Positions 1 to 10,986 of a stretch of 64,000 nt of DNA are shown one piece after another. Each line of letters starts with the position of its first letter. Position 1 is the first letter of the stretch. The translations under genes were made by a program, and so were the position numbers. Below the pieces are notes generated by a model, which was given only the letters and a program-made list of their open reading frames with translations, searched no databases and was not told where the DNA came from. The DNA lies in contig CM043952.1 of NCBI GenBank assembly GCA_014529385.2, positions 66,280,870 through 66,344,869 on the forward strand. Direction: 5' to 3'. Source of the DNA: Adiantum capillus-veneris. Taxonomy: Eukaryota > Streptophyta > Polypodiopsida > Polypodiales > Pteridaceae.

Positions 1-384
1 AATCCCCTAGCTTGTTGGCTTCCTCTCGATGATGCTTTTATTGTAGGTATGTAGGTATGGGTGGCTACTTTTCCACTCAAATCTATGTCGGGGTGGCTCC
101 CCCTCTAGCTAGTTTTTGTGTTGCAAACAATTTAGAGTATGTCCCAACAATCTTTTTATCATTTGTTTTTGTAGGAATCTCCAAGGATGCTCGCATCGTT
201 GTGAGGAGAAAAGGGAGAGGATAAGATTCGTTGTCAAGAGGAAAAGTAAAAAATGAAATAAATGAGATATGTTTTCAATGTTTTGGTCTACACGTGTGGT
301 CATTTTGGGCTTTTTTGAAGACGTTAGTATATCATTTCATTTCATTTTTCACATTCCTGCTGCTGTGCGTAGGCAGACTCACTC

Positions 385-386
<2 letters not shown>

Positions 387-446
<60 letters not shown>
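387..446. repeat. (TC)n microsatellite, about 60 bp
   Basis: An uninterrupted TC dinucleotide run, followed by a GCGTGCGCACACAC alternating purine-pyrimidine stretch. Open frames over it encode Ser-Leu or Arg-Glu repeats and are artefacts. Confidence 0.97.
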
Positions 447-448
<2 letters not shown>

Positions 449-1623
449 GTGCGCACACACAAGCATGGCGAGGGGATCCCTCCTTGTGCACTATGCGATA
501 TGGAGGAGCAAATCTCTACAAGGTCACTATCAGTGTCAGCGTGAGGAGCTGGGGGCAGCCCATGCAGAGTCAGAGCCGTGATCAAGAGAGGGGGGAAAGC
601 AGGTAGGGGCCTGCAGAGAGACAAAGAGGCATGCAACGTGTGAGGCAAGCTACTGCAGGAGAGCAACATGGCAGAGTGCATCCCATCCAAGGCAGAGCAA
701 CATTTCTTTTTAAACGAGAGGATTTGCAAAATCAGTGGGTAGGCACGGCATCGCCATGAGCTGCAGCTCAATGCTGAGAGTAGTACTCACGATTTTATTG
801 GGATGTTGCTCTATAAGAGCACAGATCTATTTGCGCTCCTAGATTAAAGGAAAAAAAGAAGCATTGAAATGGACCCCCTATGTCTAGTGTGGGATGCATC
901 AGGGGAAGGTGGATTGAGGGGGAGCTTTGATTGTGTCAACATGTTGTGGGACGATCGAGCAGGGAATGTGGAGGGTGAAAGATATGGAGTCTTTGAGGGC
1001 GTAGCTGGTAAGTGATCTGTAAGGGCAGAGCTGAGAGAGATATCTGCGAGTGCGAAATGAATGGGGTACGTGTGTTTTTAGAGGCAGTTCTCTCTCTCCC
1101 TCTGTTGGCGATGATGCAGTTGGAGCTCCAAGAGTTCTCCTTGTCTCTTTCTGTGTTTCTCGTGCAGATGTGCAGGGGTAGGAGATGCATTGGGGGCTTC
1201 TCTTTGTCTCTCTGTGTGTCTCTCTCCTGTGGTGGTGGTTGAGGTTGAAGGCAATGTGGGCAGTGGCCAAGGAGGGAGACGAATGCAAGAAAGAAGGGGA
1301 GGGACAGCTGCTTGCCTTGGGTAGGGGCTGCGTGGGAACAGCTAAGGTGGGGCACTTTTGCTTTTGCGAATGCTAGGAAAAGGAATCTTACAGTGTAATT
1401 AATTAATGAAGCGCAAAGTAGACCTAGTATGTCCAGTATGACTCGAGAAACACTATTTGCAATTGTATTGTTCAAGAGGATATTGTATTGAATGAGACAT
1501 ATGAATACCCAATCAAAGGAGAGCTCCAAAGCAAGCACACCTTTTATTTGTCTCTTCTCTCTTTTTTGGCTTTATAAAAGAAGCCTCGGTGGGGAGTTGG
1601 GTTAGGTATACTTTCAATGTTTT

Positions 1624-1770
1624 CAGTGCCATGATGGAGACTTATCTTAAATTTTATTTTAAGTGTGATGATAGAGACTTATCTTAAATGATTTATTTTT
1701 AATGTTTTTTTAGTGTGATGATGGAAACTTATCTTGAATCTTTTCAGTGTGATGATGGAGACTCAATTCT
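1624..1770. repeat. Four degenerate copies of a ~28-bp unit
   Basis: The phrase GTGATGATGGAGACTTATC or a close variant begins near 1626, 1663, 1713 and 1748, followed by TTAAAT-like sequence. Spacing is irregular (about 37, 50 and 35 bp), so this is a decayed minisatellite rather than a clean array. No function is evident. Confidence 0.75.
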
Positions 1771-1979
1771 AAAATAATAAATGAATCTTTTTATTAACCT
1801 TTCATTTCACATGTGACATGTCCCGACTTCTCTTGCATTAGCCTTGCATAATTCTAATAAATTCTATAGACACATACACACACACATATATTTATTGATG
1901 ATTTTTTTTCACATTTTATTTCACAACCTCACATTTTTGATTTTTCTTGCATTTTATAGCTTAATTCTAATCAATATTG

Positions 1980-2635
1980 GGGAAAGTCTCTTTTATTAAA
2001 CGATCGTTGATCAAAGTAGCAAACCGGAAATACTAGCAAAAACTTAAAATTAGGATGACTTTTGAACTATTTTCTCACATATTTCACCAGTTTTCCTTCC
2101 CTTTACCACAATTTGCAATCGGCTAGTTTTGATTTTCAACTGGCTCACGGCTAAGCTGAGGCAATCCTTTCTCGAATATTGGTTCCAGTTGAACTGAACC
2201 TAATGATTTTATCACTTTCTTATTGTTTTAGAAATCCATTGCGACCCTTTCACTTGTATAATAAAGTGTCATGATGGGGTGGTTAACATGAGATTTTGAC
2301 AAGGGTTTTCTTTTCAATCAGTTTCACTTAAAATCATTACTTTTAAGTGGAAGATTATATTATCTCTATTTGAACTTCTCTTTTTTTCAAAACTCACTAT
2401 TTATGAGTGAATTGAAGTGTTCGAGAAAGTTTTTTTGCCTAAACAACGAGTTTCTTGCTGATACAAATGCAAACTGGAAATACTAGAAGAAATTTTCAAA
2501 TTTGCAAGATGTTTGAATTATTTTCTAGTATATTTTATCGAGTTTTTTTCCACTTTACCAACCTTTGCAGCTGACTAATCTTGATTTTCAACCGGCTCAG
2601 GGCTAAGCTCATGCACACTTTTCTTGAACACTAGT
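1980..2635. repeat. Pair of ~200-bp diverged direct repeats
   Basis: The block at about 1980-2185 recurs at about 2424-2635, offset by 450 bp. Shared phrases in the same order include GCAAAC-GGAAATACTAG, GAA-TATTTTCT, CTTTACCA, TTTGCA, TTGATTTTCAAC-GGCTCA-GGCTAAGCT and TTTCTTGAA-A. No coding potential is seen. The second copy ends where L1 begins, so it may be the remains of an older element or of a segmental duplication. Confidence 0.7.
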
Positions 2636-2639
2636 GAAT

Positions 2640-4260
2640 TGTATTAAGCACAACATAAAAATTACAAAACAACCTCAAACTCAGGCCGAGCCTTGAGGTG
2701 TTGCAGATTACAAATTGGATGTCTATAGCCTCTCATCGAGGCTAATCATAATCGGGTTTACAAAGTAGGTGAACTATAGTTCAAGGCTTTTACTTATCGC
2801 AGGTTGACAACAAGGCATGGGTAGCCCTAGCCCAGTCTCTTGAGCCTTGCTTACTTCCAAGCATACAGATCATTCCTCTGCTATCTTGTATAATGTTTGA
2901 TAAGCTTGCCACATCAAGATCTCCTTCAAACTTGTTGCAGTTCCTCGCCCTCCATATATGGTGAAAGAAGAAGTACCTGACAGTTTGAGTTCAAATGAGG
3001 AGAGCAGGATTTCCCATCTTCTTGCCACCAAGGAACATATCAGTCTTGAAGAACCTGATCTTCCATATCCTTTGGACCCACATGCAAATTTTCCCAGCCG
3101 CCAGACTTCTTATTGCCTTGGATTCCATGAATAGGTGGGCCAGACCTTAACTAGCTATCATGCCCCAAGCATCGACCATACCCAATTCCTCTTTCCTAGA
3201 TCTTTATGCCCGTTGGTAGAGGCCCCCCACATCACCTTTCACAAAAATATCTTCATAAACTATGGCCACTTTGGCTTTTAGATTTTCTCCACGACTTCCT
3301 CCCATCGTTCTTCCAGCCATTGTTTCTTCCAAATTTTGTTGAGGGGGCTAGACCAATTATTATTGTGCATCAATGCATGATATTTAGAATGGGGTTTCCA
3401 AAAAGACTACTTCCGGCCTGCGATCTCCAGCCATTCCACTCAATCCAAAATTCATAGATTGGCATTACTACATTGTCAAGCTCTTTTATCACTTTGTTGA
3501 CCAACAATATCTCAAAGCCATTTAGTCGGTATTGGTTTGCCAAAAAGTCAATGGTACTCGATCTCTTACTGTTACTATCCTAGAAGTGAACAAACCAATT
3601 TAGCCCCTTATTATTCACTTTCCTGGCCATTTCTATCCAAAATGGGCTTTGTGGTGGTCCTAAAACTTTAGACAGCCAGGGGGACCGGTGGAAGATGGAG
3701 TTCTTCAAGTACCTGGTTTCTTCCCCCCACTCCAATACCCTAGCTTCTCTTTTGCACTTCCTCACCAGTTTCCTTGAGATGCCACCCAGACTTAGGCTAG
3801 ACCACGTCAGGGCTAAAATTTTGTCATCATGAAACTCTACCCCTTTCCACTTACCACCTTTCAAATGAAGTTTAGTTGTATCTAGCATATCATTGGTCAT
3901 GATAGCCCCATCTTGGTCCTGTTTAGCCAATGAGACCATAAATTTAGCGCACAAGGCCTCAACATGGGCAACTGGGTTAAGAGTTCCGAGACCTCCTTCG
4001 TCCCCACCGGTTGAGCAACTAGCTCCCATTTGGCCCACTACCATGGTCTAGAGGTTTTCGTGTTGTTTTTCCATAAATATATTTTTACTTGTTTTAAGAA
4101 TTCTTTCTAGTGACACTTAGCCATCTTGAGAATTGGACTGATGAAGGCAATATAAGGGAGCATAAATGAGTTTATTGCTTTAATCCGGCTCAAAAATGGG
4201 AGAAGAGCATACTCCCACCTTCTTATTTTTGCTTTGACTTTTCAAGAACTCAATGAGATA
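2640..4260 (-). pseudogene. L1 ORF2 C-terminal half and 3' UTR
   Basis: Minus-strand decayed end of a plant LINE ORF2. The best open piece (3580-4044, 154 codons) contains GGLGTLNP followed by EALCAKF, the characteristic post-RT region of plant LINE polyproteins. Further 3', the reading of 2880-3090 gives HIWRARNCNKFEG, matching the usual ending of the RT-associated zinc-binding domain ([IL]WxxRNxxxFEG). The frame is broken several times between these pieces. The segment below about 2880 is probably 3' UTR. The same sequence recurs at 50139-51560 with comparable decay. Confidence 0.85.
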
Positions 4261-4263
4261 TTT

Positions 4264-4276
4264 CACTATAAGAGGT
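4264..4276 (+). repeat. CACTA left terminal inverted repeat
   Basis: CACTATAAGAGGT, preceded by the TTT target duplication at 4261-4263. Pairs with 10987-10999 with a single T/C difference. Confidence 0.95.
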
Positions 4277-4284
4277 ACTTAATA

Positions 4285-4410
4285 TTAGCGACGTTCGTAG
4301 TGCAACGCTCAAAAGTGAAAACCCACGACATCGCTATGGGCGTCACTATGAGCATTGCTAAGTTACAAGTAAACTAGCGACACTCATAGCGATGCTTATA
4401 GTGACGCCAA
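4285..4410. repeat. CACTA left subterminal repeats
   Basis: Short motifs built on TAGCGAC / TCGCTAT recur in both orientations, with GCGTCACTATGAGC and CATAGCGATGCTTATAGTGACGCC as longer examples of the pattern. In the CACTA family such subterminal arrays bind a transposon-encoded protein. The pattern recurs in mirror position at the right end. Confidence 0.8.
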
Positions 4411-4500
4411 CAGGGGTAAAAAAATAACTGAGAGCGTCCGAAAACTCAGATATGAGATCTGAGTTTTTGGCGTGTGCTCAAGAAGGCAAAGGTAACCCGC

Positions 4501-4685
4501 ACTCTCCCTCTCTCTCTCTTTCTTCTCCATACACACACACATACACACACACACACACACACGAGAGGAGAGGAAGAAGAGCCAACTATGCTCCTTCCCT
4601 CTTCTCACTCTCATGTTCCCTTCCCCTCTTTCTGTCTCTCTCTTTTCCTCTCTCTCTCTCTCTCACACACACACATTGTCTTTTT

Positions 4686-4739
<54 letters not shown>

Positions 4740-4806
4740 ACATGCATAAACAAAAAACACACACGCACATGCATAAACAAAGAATGCATACACACATTGA
4801 GAGAGG

Positions 4807-4869
<63 letters not shown>

Positions 4870-4870
4870 A
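4501..4870. repeat. Compound microsatellites (CT, AC, GA)
   Basis: Contains CT and AC runs at 4505-4562 and 4640-4675, an uninterrupted GA run at about 4689-4738, a CACATGCATAAACAAA doublet (4739-4790), and a second GA run at about 4811-4866 leading into GAA repeats. Open frames here encode only Ser-Leu, Thr-His or Glu-Arg repeats and are not genes. Confidence 0.95.
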
Positions 4871-5253
4871 GAAGAAGAAGAAGAGAGTTTTAACGTCGTA
4901 GGAAACTATCCCAAGAGACCTTAAAGATCTAGTCGACGAGGAGTTGAACTCAAGGCCTGTTATTCAAGAGGGAAATGACATAACCAATCTACCACACTTG
5001 GGTGATAGAAAGGCTATACCATTTTTCTCCTTTTATCGGCGCGCACACACACACCCACACACACACACCCGAGAAGAAGAGAGTTTAATTTAACATCGTA
5101 GGAAACTATCCCAAGAGACCTTAAAGATCTAGCCAATGAGGAGTTGAACTCAAGACCTGTTATTCAAGAGGGAAATGGCATAACCAATCTACCACACTTG
5201 GGTGATAGAAATGTTAGACCATTTTCCTCTTTTTATTGGCACACACACACACA

Positions 5254-5289
<36 letters not shown>

Positions 5290-5340
5290 AAGAAGAGAGT
5301 TTTAATGTCGTAGGAAACTATCCCAAGAGACCTTAAAGAT
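4870..5340 (-). repeat. Tandem ~200-bp unit with tRNA-like (pol III A/B box) sequence
   Basis: Two full copies and one partial copy of a unit beginning with GAGAAGAAGAGAG-TTT and ending in an AC run. The phrase GTAGGAAACTATCCCAAG recurs at about 4899, 5099 and 5310. Read on the minus strand, copies 1 and 2 each contain TGGTAGATTGG (4984-4994 and 5184-5194), resembling a tRNA A box, and AGTTCAACTCC (4940-4950 and 5140-5150), resembling a B box (9 of 11 bases). The boxes are 33 bp apart, as in tRNA genes. This suggests a tRNA-derived SINE remnant amplified inside the transposon. No intact tRNA cloverleaf is claimed. Confidence 0.6.
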
Positions 5341-5470
5341 TAAGTTAAATGTAGACTTACGTTAGATTAGATTTATGTTTATTTTTAGTTAGATTTATGT
5401 TAAATTAGATTAAATTTAGGTTTATTTTGAGTTTAAGATTAAGTTAGATCTAGATTTATGTTCGATGGAC
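5338..5470. repeat. Degenerate TTAGATT/ATTTATG minisatellite
   Basis: Repeated phrases GTTAGATTAGATTTATGTT and TTAGGTTTATTTT-GAG alternate over about 130 bp, apparently an expanded 6-7 bp motif (TTAGAT/TTTATG). It follows directly on the third, truncated tRNA-like unit. Confidence 0.65.
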
Positions 5471-6060
5471 TAGCTTTCTTTAGATTTAGGTGAAGGTGCG
5501 CTCATGATGGTAAGCATTGTATGAAAAACACTTGCTCATATGAAAAGTACTGAAAAAGACTCCGTTTTCCTGCATGAGAAAATTTCATGCTCTCACAGCC
5601 TCGACAGTCCATGCGGACGAGCAATTCCACCTGTATGTTTGACTGTTGCTACCATACAATAAGCCGTCATGATCAGCCAATGGAAGAGAAAATTTAGCCT
5701 ACACAGAAATTAGTGATGCAAGATGACGATTCCAAGGGTCACACACACCACAACTCGTCAAATCTAGAGTAAGAATTAAGTGCTTTGAGTAGGCATCAAC
5801 TGCATTGCAAGAATGGCGTACCTACATGCTACATACAAAGATCTACTGTGAAAAGATGTTAAGATGCTGTGAAATGCTACAGCTAGAGAAGAGGGAAAGG
5901 GGTTTTGTCCACTATATGCACTATCTCTTGTATCCACAAATATAGGGATTGACCAATAAAGACGAGATTATAACCCGGTGGTTCTGATCTCCGAGCACCT
6001 CTAGACCGAGGTGTGTGGGGATTGGACATGACTAGAGAATGTGAGGTAGTTTACATTGTG

Positions 6061-6063
<3 letters not shown>
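5471..6063. other. CACTA 5' non-coding region
   Basis: Between the repeat block and the transposase. No open frame resembles a known protein. It likely holds the transposon promoter and 5' untranslated region, but no TATA box stands out clearly. Confidence 0.4.

Positions 6064-6144
<81 letters not shown>
6064..6144. repeat. (GA)n microsatellite, ~80 bp
   Basis: Uninterrupted GA run lying about 70 bp upstream of the first transposase coding exon. Confidence 0.97.
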
Positions 6145-6147
<3 letters not shown>

Positions 6148-6211
6148 AAGACGAAGAATGCCAATAGAAGATTGAATTTGTTGTTCAGGTTATAAGGTTT
6201 TTACCCTCATT

Positions 6212-9200
6212 ATGAGTAGTAATGAGGATGTGGGGCAGTCCAACCGAAACACCTATCTCTCAATGAGGATCTTATATCCTTGTAATCAATGCAAGCATGC
6301 TGTGCAACGGACAAGACACGTTTCTTTGCAGCACATTCGCGAATTTGGCGAGTTCGATCCATCTATTATAGATCGAGTTGTTTCCAATTATAAATCGTTG
6401 GACTCTGATGCTAGCCAACAGGCAGCAATCTTGCAACCCAATAGACGTGTTCGCAGGCGCTTTCGTCAAGCAACATATGTGAGACCACAAGATGTAGCCT
6501 CTGACAGCTCGGGGGATGATCATGCAGATAACATTCCCAACGAGGCAATGTTTGAGCCCGAGATTAATGAAATGATCGAGACGATCATGGATTCAGAAAG
6601 GCTTATCTATGATGATTTATGAAAAGTGAAGCCGATACGCCATTGTATAATGGAGCACGTGTGTTTAGATTGAAGGCGCTACTGGTTCTTCTCAACATGC
6701 AAACAAAGTTTGGATGGAGTGACACTAGCGTCACAACGCTTTTCAGGTGATCTATTACAATTAGTTTACTTTAATAAAAAACTCTAGAATGACACTAGCG
6801 TCACAACGCTTTTCAGGTGATCTATTACAATTAGTTTACTTCAATAAAAAACTCTAGATAATGATCTGATAGATTTTTACACAATTGTACCGTATTTTTT
6901 TTGTTTTGTAGATTGCTCAAAGAGCACATACTGCGAGCTGATGATGTAATGCCAGATTCCAGAGAGGAAGCAAGAAAGATTTTGCAAAACTTGGGGATGG
7001 ATTACAATTCGATCCACGCTTGTCCTAACGGCTGTATTCTTTTAAGAGGGGAATACATAGACATGGAGAAGTGTCCGAAATGTGACTCCGAGAGATATCG
7101 AGTAGATCTCCATGGAACAAAAATTCCACAAAAGGTTTTGCGACATTTTCCTCTGCTTTCTTGCATCAAGCATTTCTTCGAATGTAAGTCCATGGCCGCC
7201 CTAGCATCATGCATGAGGAGAATAAATCTTCGGATGGTGTGCTACGGATTCGTGCAGATTGTGCAGCCTAGAAACATATTGATGAAACATGGTCCAATTT
7301 TTCTAGGGAAGCTTGAAATTTGCGCTTAGGCCTGGCTATGGATGGCATAAATCCATTTGGTCAAAGATCAAAATCTTACAGTGTATGGCCTGTTGTCATC
7401 ATCAACTACAACATTCCCCCGTGGTTGACTACGAAGAAGGGGCACCTATGGCTAAGCTTGATTGTGTCGGGGCGATATAAAGTGAAGAATATGGATCTGT
7501 ATCTTCGTCCATTATTGGAAGAGCTACAACAATTGTGGATTGGCATAGAAGTGGTGGATGAGCCAATACATAGGTCGACGGAATGCTTTGATCAGAGGCA
7601 TTCTAATGTGGACCATGCATGACTATCCCGGACTAACATAATGCTCAGGTGATTTACACTCCTCACTCATGTGTATACATGCAGGGCTTCAAACAAGCGG
7701 ATACAAAGCATGTGTCACATGTGGACCTAGATTAAATGCACGTCGGGCGCCCTCATTGAAGAAAAAAATCTACGAAGGTCATCAAGTGTATATTCCAGAG
7801 AATCATGTGTTACACGATGGATTTTTGGGAAGAGAGCCACCGAGGATGTCTGCACAAGCATGGTTAGAGCAGAAGGAGATGTGTGATGACGGTTTGCCCA
7901 CAGGGATGAAGAGACTATCTCTATGGTACGAGTTACCATACTCGCCCCGACTCATGATCAATCACTTGTTTGATCCAATGCACATATTCAAGAATGTGGG
8001 TAATCTACTATGGGACCATCTGACCGGTAAGAAAGATACATTGAGAGCCACTGTTGACCTTAGAAATGTGGATCGTATGGAGCAATATTGGCCGCAGACA
8101 GCATCCGATGGATCGATAAAACTCCCTAAAGCACCATGGATTTTCACAGGAGCCCAAGAACGCAAAGTAAAAGAGACCATTTGATCTTTGCAGACCCCCA
8201 CTTGCGTAATGCACTCACTTTGAACGTGTTTTACTAAAGAAGGAAAGCTTATCAGTTTGAAGCCACACGACTGGCATAAAATGTGTCAGGTATGTTCATA
8301 GTGGAATATATCATAGTGGAAATTGTGTAACAAATTCGTGTGTAGACTTTAATATCATTGTTGCATGTGTTTTGCAGTTTATTTTACCGGTGGCCATTGA
8401 GGGACTCCATACCATTTGCCAAACTAAACGCTGCGGAGGTTGTGTGCATGTTTGAGAAACACTTTTCTACTACCATGCTAACCATTCAGGTGCATCTTCT
8501 TGTTCACATAGTTGATGAGGTGGAACTAGCTGGCATAGTACGTTCCAGATGGATGTTCTTTTTAGAACGTTTGATGAAAACGGTCAAGGGATATGTGCGT
8601 CAGAAGGCACGTCTGGAGGGTAGCATGGCAGAAGGTTGGCTGGTATTAGAGTCCCTAGTGTACATTGGAGAGTGGCTAGATGGATTTGATAAAGCCTGGG
8701 ACACGCTATGGCAAACCATAGATGATGAGCGCATATCTGGGATTGTCATGTGAAATCTCGATGTTGAGAAGAAGATGACGGAAGATCTAGAGGCTAAAAT
8801 CAACCGATTTGCATGCTTCACAATCCAGTGATGCAAAAGTGGATTTCACAAAATGAGGATGCAAAGCAAGAGCGAAAAAGGGCAAGAATCGAGTGGAGAC
8901 GGGGAAGACGACCACCGATGCACTATCCGACGGGTCTGGAGAGACTATCAACATTCATGAGCTTAAGATGGTTGCACAACCAATTGAAAAGCGCACAACA
9001 ATGCGGTGAAGAAGTGACTGAGGAAGAGTGGGAGTACTCTTGGGGTTGCGCGACCAAGGTAAGTTTGCAATGTACAACTAGTGACTTTCTAGATGTTTGA
9101 ACGGCCACTCATAGTCTTTGTTGGTTGTAGTATAAGTCATACACAACAACATGGTGTAAAGGTCAACATTTTAGGGTGGAACGGATCGACAAAAAGCGTT

Positions 9201-9807
9201 TTACTCAAGATTGTGGAATCATGGCAAAATTTGAACAGTCTATTTGACGACGGTCCTCTGATGCAGATCCTATGGTGGTGGAACTCACTTACATCGGCAC
9301 GCTACAAGAGATTTTCAGGATCGATTATAGAGGATTTTTTGTCAACTTGTTCGACATGCAATGGTTCAAGATAATCATGGAGGGTCGCAACGCTACTGTG
9401 CATAGAGGAGAGTCTGGTTTTCTTGAGGTGGATTCAACTAAGAAACGGACTGACCTAAGGGACACTTTTGTACTACCCGAGCATTATGAACAAGTAAGTA
9501 TGTAAATAGTTAACATCCCATTTTAGAAGTTATGTCCTTGGAAGCTCTCATGTAAGTTATGTGGCTCTGGCAGGTGATATTTCATGCTACAAAGTCTGCA
9601 TCAAACTGGTGGTACGTCATAGAGGTAGCCCCTCGTAGTGCACGGACGTAGGAAGGCTACCATGTGCCAATCATAGTGGAATCAATGGAGGAGATTGGAG
9701 AATATGCTCAGTCAGAAGCCGCTGAGGTGGTGCCAGACAAGCATCAAGCTGTTACTCTCTATGGGGTGCATGCAGAGGATCTACAAAATGAAATGGAGGA
9801 CATCTAG
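6212..9807 (+). pseudogene. TNP2-type CACTA transposase, multi-exon, decayed
   Basis: Reads in the family order. A transposase-associated region (PCNQC motif, 6212-6622) is followed by the TNP2 core: GWSDTS near 6713; HACPNGC and CPKC near 7015-7075; MDGINPFGQ and SVWPVVI near 7340-7400; GYKACVTC near 7700; DPMHIFKNV near 7975. Next come a DUF4218-like stretch (HLLVHIVDEV, KGYVR, EGSMAEG; 8378-8752) and a DUF4216-like stretch (9131-9600). Plausible GT-AG introns are 6747-6911, 8290-8377, 9059-9130 and 9494-9573. Inactivating changes include frameshifts near 6622, 7215 and 7595 and in-frame stops such as TAG near 7271, TGA near 7312 and TGA near 9249. The protein would cut and join transposon ends in the nucleus; this copy cannot encode it whole. 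Start at 6212 is the first ATG of the open frame; an upstream exon is possible. Confidence 0.88.
6720..6859 (+). repeat. 70-bp tandem duplication spanning a splice donor
   Basis: The block 6720-6789 is repeated at 6790-6859 with a single visible difference (CTTTAATAAA versus CTTCAATAAA). Each copy holds the exon end coding SDTSVTTLF, the donor TTTTCAG^GTGATC, and 40 bp of intron, so the gene now has two identical candidate donors for one acceptor at 6911. Confidence 0.93.
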
Positions 9808-10097
9808 TTAAACGGAGAGCTCTATATAGATACAAGAAGTTATGATGAGCTTTGCGATGATGAGAGAGAGACCTCTTAAAGCCATAAATATTGTATTTGA
9901 ACAATCTAGCTCCATTTTATAATATATATTGTATTCACGTGGCTTTTTGTCCATTTTTGTCTATATGCGTCATTGTGTGTTTGTATTTAATGGTCTTTGC
10001 ATCCAGTCCAGGAACGTATGCTCTAAGTATGTTTGATAGTTTAGGGTTTAGGGGTTTTTAAATTCTAACATAATGGATTCTTTGTATGTTTTGACAG
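9808..10097. other. CACTA intergenic/3' untranslated stretch
   Basis: AT-rich, no coding potential; follows the transposase stop at 9805-9807. A pyrimidine-rich TTTTGACAG just before 10098 could be a splice acceptor for the next small exon. Confidence 0.4.
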
Positions 10098-10370
10098 TGG
10101 TCGATGACAGGACGTGACCCCACACCATACGAGCACGAGTACGCAGGTAGGAAGGGCTTAATTGCCTTGATGGACATTCCGAGTTCTCGCGGCAGCATGG
10201 TTAGTATTAGGGTTTACTCTTTTCTATTTGTTGTATTGTTTTATAAACGTCGCTATATGTTTATACTTAGAGAAAGCTGTCTTATTGTTTTTTTTTGCAA
10301 AATTCAACAGATACGCTGCTTGGACGTGATGAGACGCCTGATTAGACGACGTCACTCTAGCCGTAGCTAG
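10098..10370 (+). other. Possible small two-exon coding segment of element K
   Basis: An acceptor-like TTTTGACAG is followed by an open stretch (MTGRDPTPYEHEYAGRKG..., from 10104) to a donor-like GGCAGCATG^GTTAGT near 10199. A second acceptor TTCAACAG near 10310 precedes a short Arg-rich tail (RRLIRRRHSSRS) ending in TAG at 10368-10370. Joined, it would give a short basic protein. I recognise no family. It could be terminal exons of the transposon's second gene or chance. Position between the transposase and the right end fits a transposon accessory product, but this is inference. Confidence 0.3.
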
Positions 10371-10734
10371 ATAGCATTAGTTTCTTTTTTTCATAGCATA
10401 TGTATCATGAGATGACTTTTATACGTCTTTTTGAAAACCATGTATATTTTTTCAATAATCATAATGGTGTTGTAACTATTACATTTGCAAAGTTTAACAA
10501 TCAAGTGATTTTGCCTATGATGTGTACAATTGTCATTGATTTACTTTCATCAATTTACTTTTGTCAGTTTTGTATCTTTATTCTACAAACAATACTATGG
10601 ATGATGGAGTTAATGGTTATATTGTCTTGTGGGTGACTACTTTGGGTCTATATCTAAGCTTGCACTTTTTTTCAAAGGTGAATCAATTAGTGAAACATTC
10701 AATATGGTTGAATGCCCTACCACCAATTTTTTTT

Positions 10735-10935
10735 TCTCTCGGGTGTCGCTATGACTGTCGCTATATAAGGCTCTGCAGTGTTGCTATAAACGTCGTTATA
10801 GATGGCTTGTAAACGTCGCTATGATCATCGCTATAGGCGTCACTATATAGCGAAAATTATAGCGACGAATATAGCGATCATTATAGCGATGCTCATAGCG
10901 ACGTTCCCGTATCGACAGTCTTAGTGACGCCGGGG
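10735..10935. repeat. CACTA right subterminal repeats
   Basis: At least ten copies of TCGCTAT/ATAGCGA-type motifs in both orientations, for example TGTCGCTATGACTGTCGC, AAACGTCGCTATGATCATCG and ATAGCGATGCTCATAGCGAC. The block ends in TTAGTGACGCC, matching ATAGTGACGCC at the inner edge of the left array (near 4400). This is the typical CACTA subterminal binding array. Confidence 0.88.
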
Positions 10936-10986
10936 AGTATAAAAACCCAATGTATTTCCATCCTAACAACGTCACAAGAGAACACA

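Larger units (their letters stand above)
1..1979. other. Unclassified non-coding DNA
   Basis: I see no convincing gene here. The stretch is partly CT/GT-rich on the plus strand (about 1080-1240), which creates low-complexity open frames on both strands that resemble no protein family. A TATA-like element (TTTATAAAAG) lies near 1570, and from about 1780 the DNA becomes AT-rich. It may be an old LTR or a transposon untranslated region, but no matching second copy, primer site or polypurine tract is visible in the window. Confidence 0.5.

Noticed and set aside
231-771. Open frames with Ser-Leu or Arg-Glu repeats around the TC tract
   Set aside because: They come from translating the microsatellite; the flanks match no family.
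936-1538. 200-codon minus-strand open frame
   Set aside because: Composition is low complexity (Pro/His/Leu, Arg-Glu-Thr), it overlaps other open frames in both strands, and there is no motif.
4452-4924. Thr-His, Ser-Leu and Glu-Arg rich open frames
   Set aside because: Microsatellite artefacts.
4900-5010. A functional tRNA gene
   Set aside because: A and B boxes are present, but no cloverleaf with paired acceptor and anticodon stems could be made; it is better called tRNA-derived.
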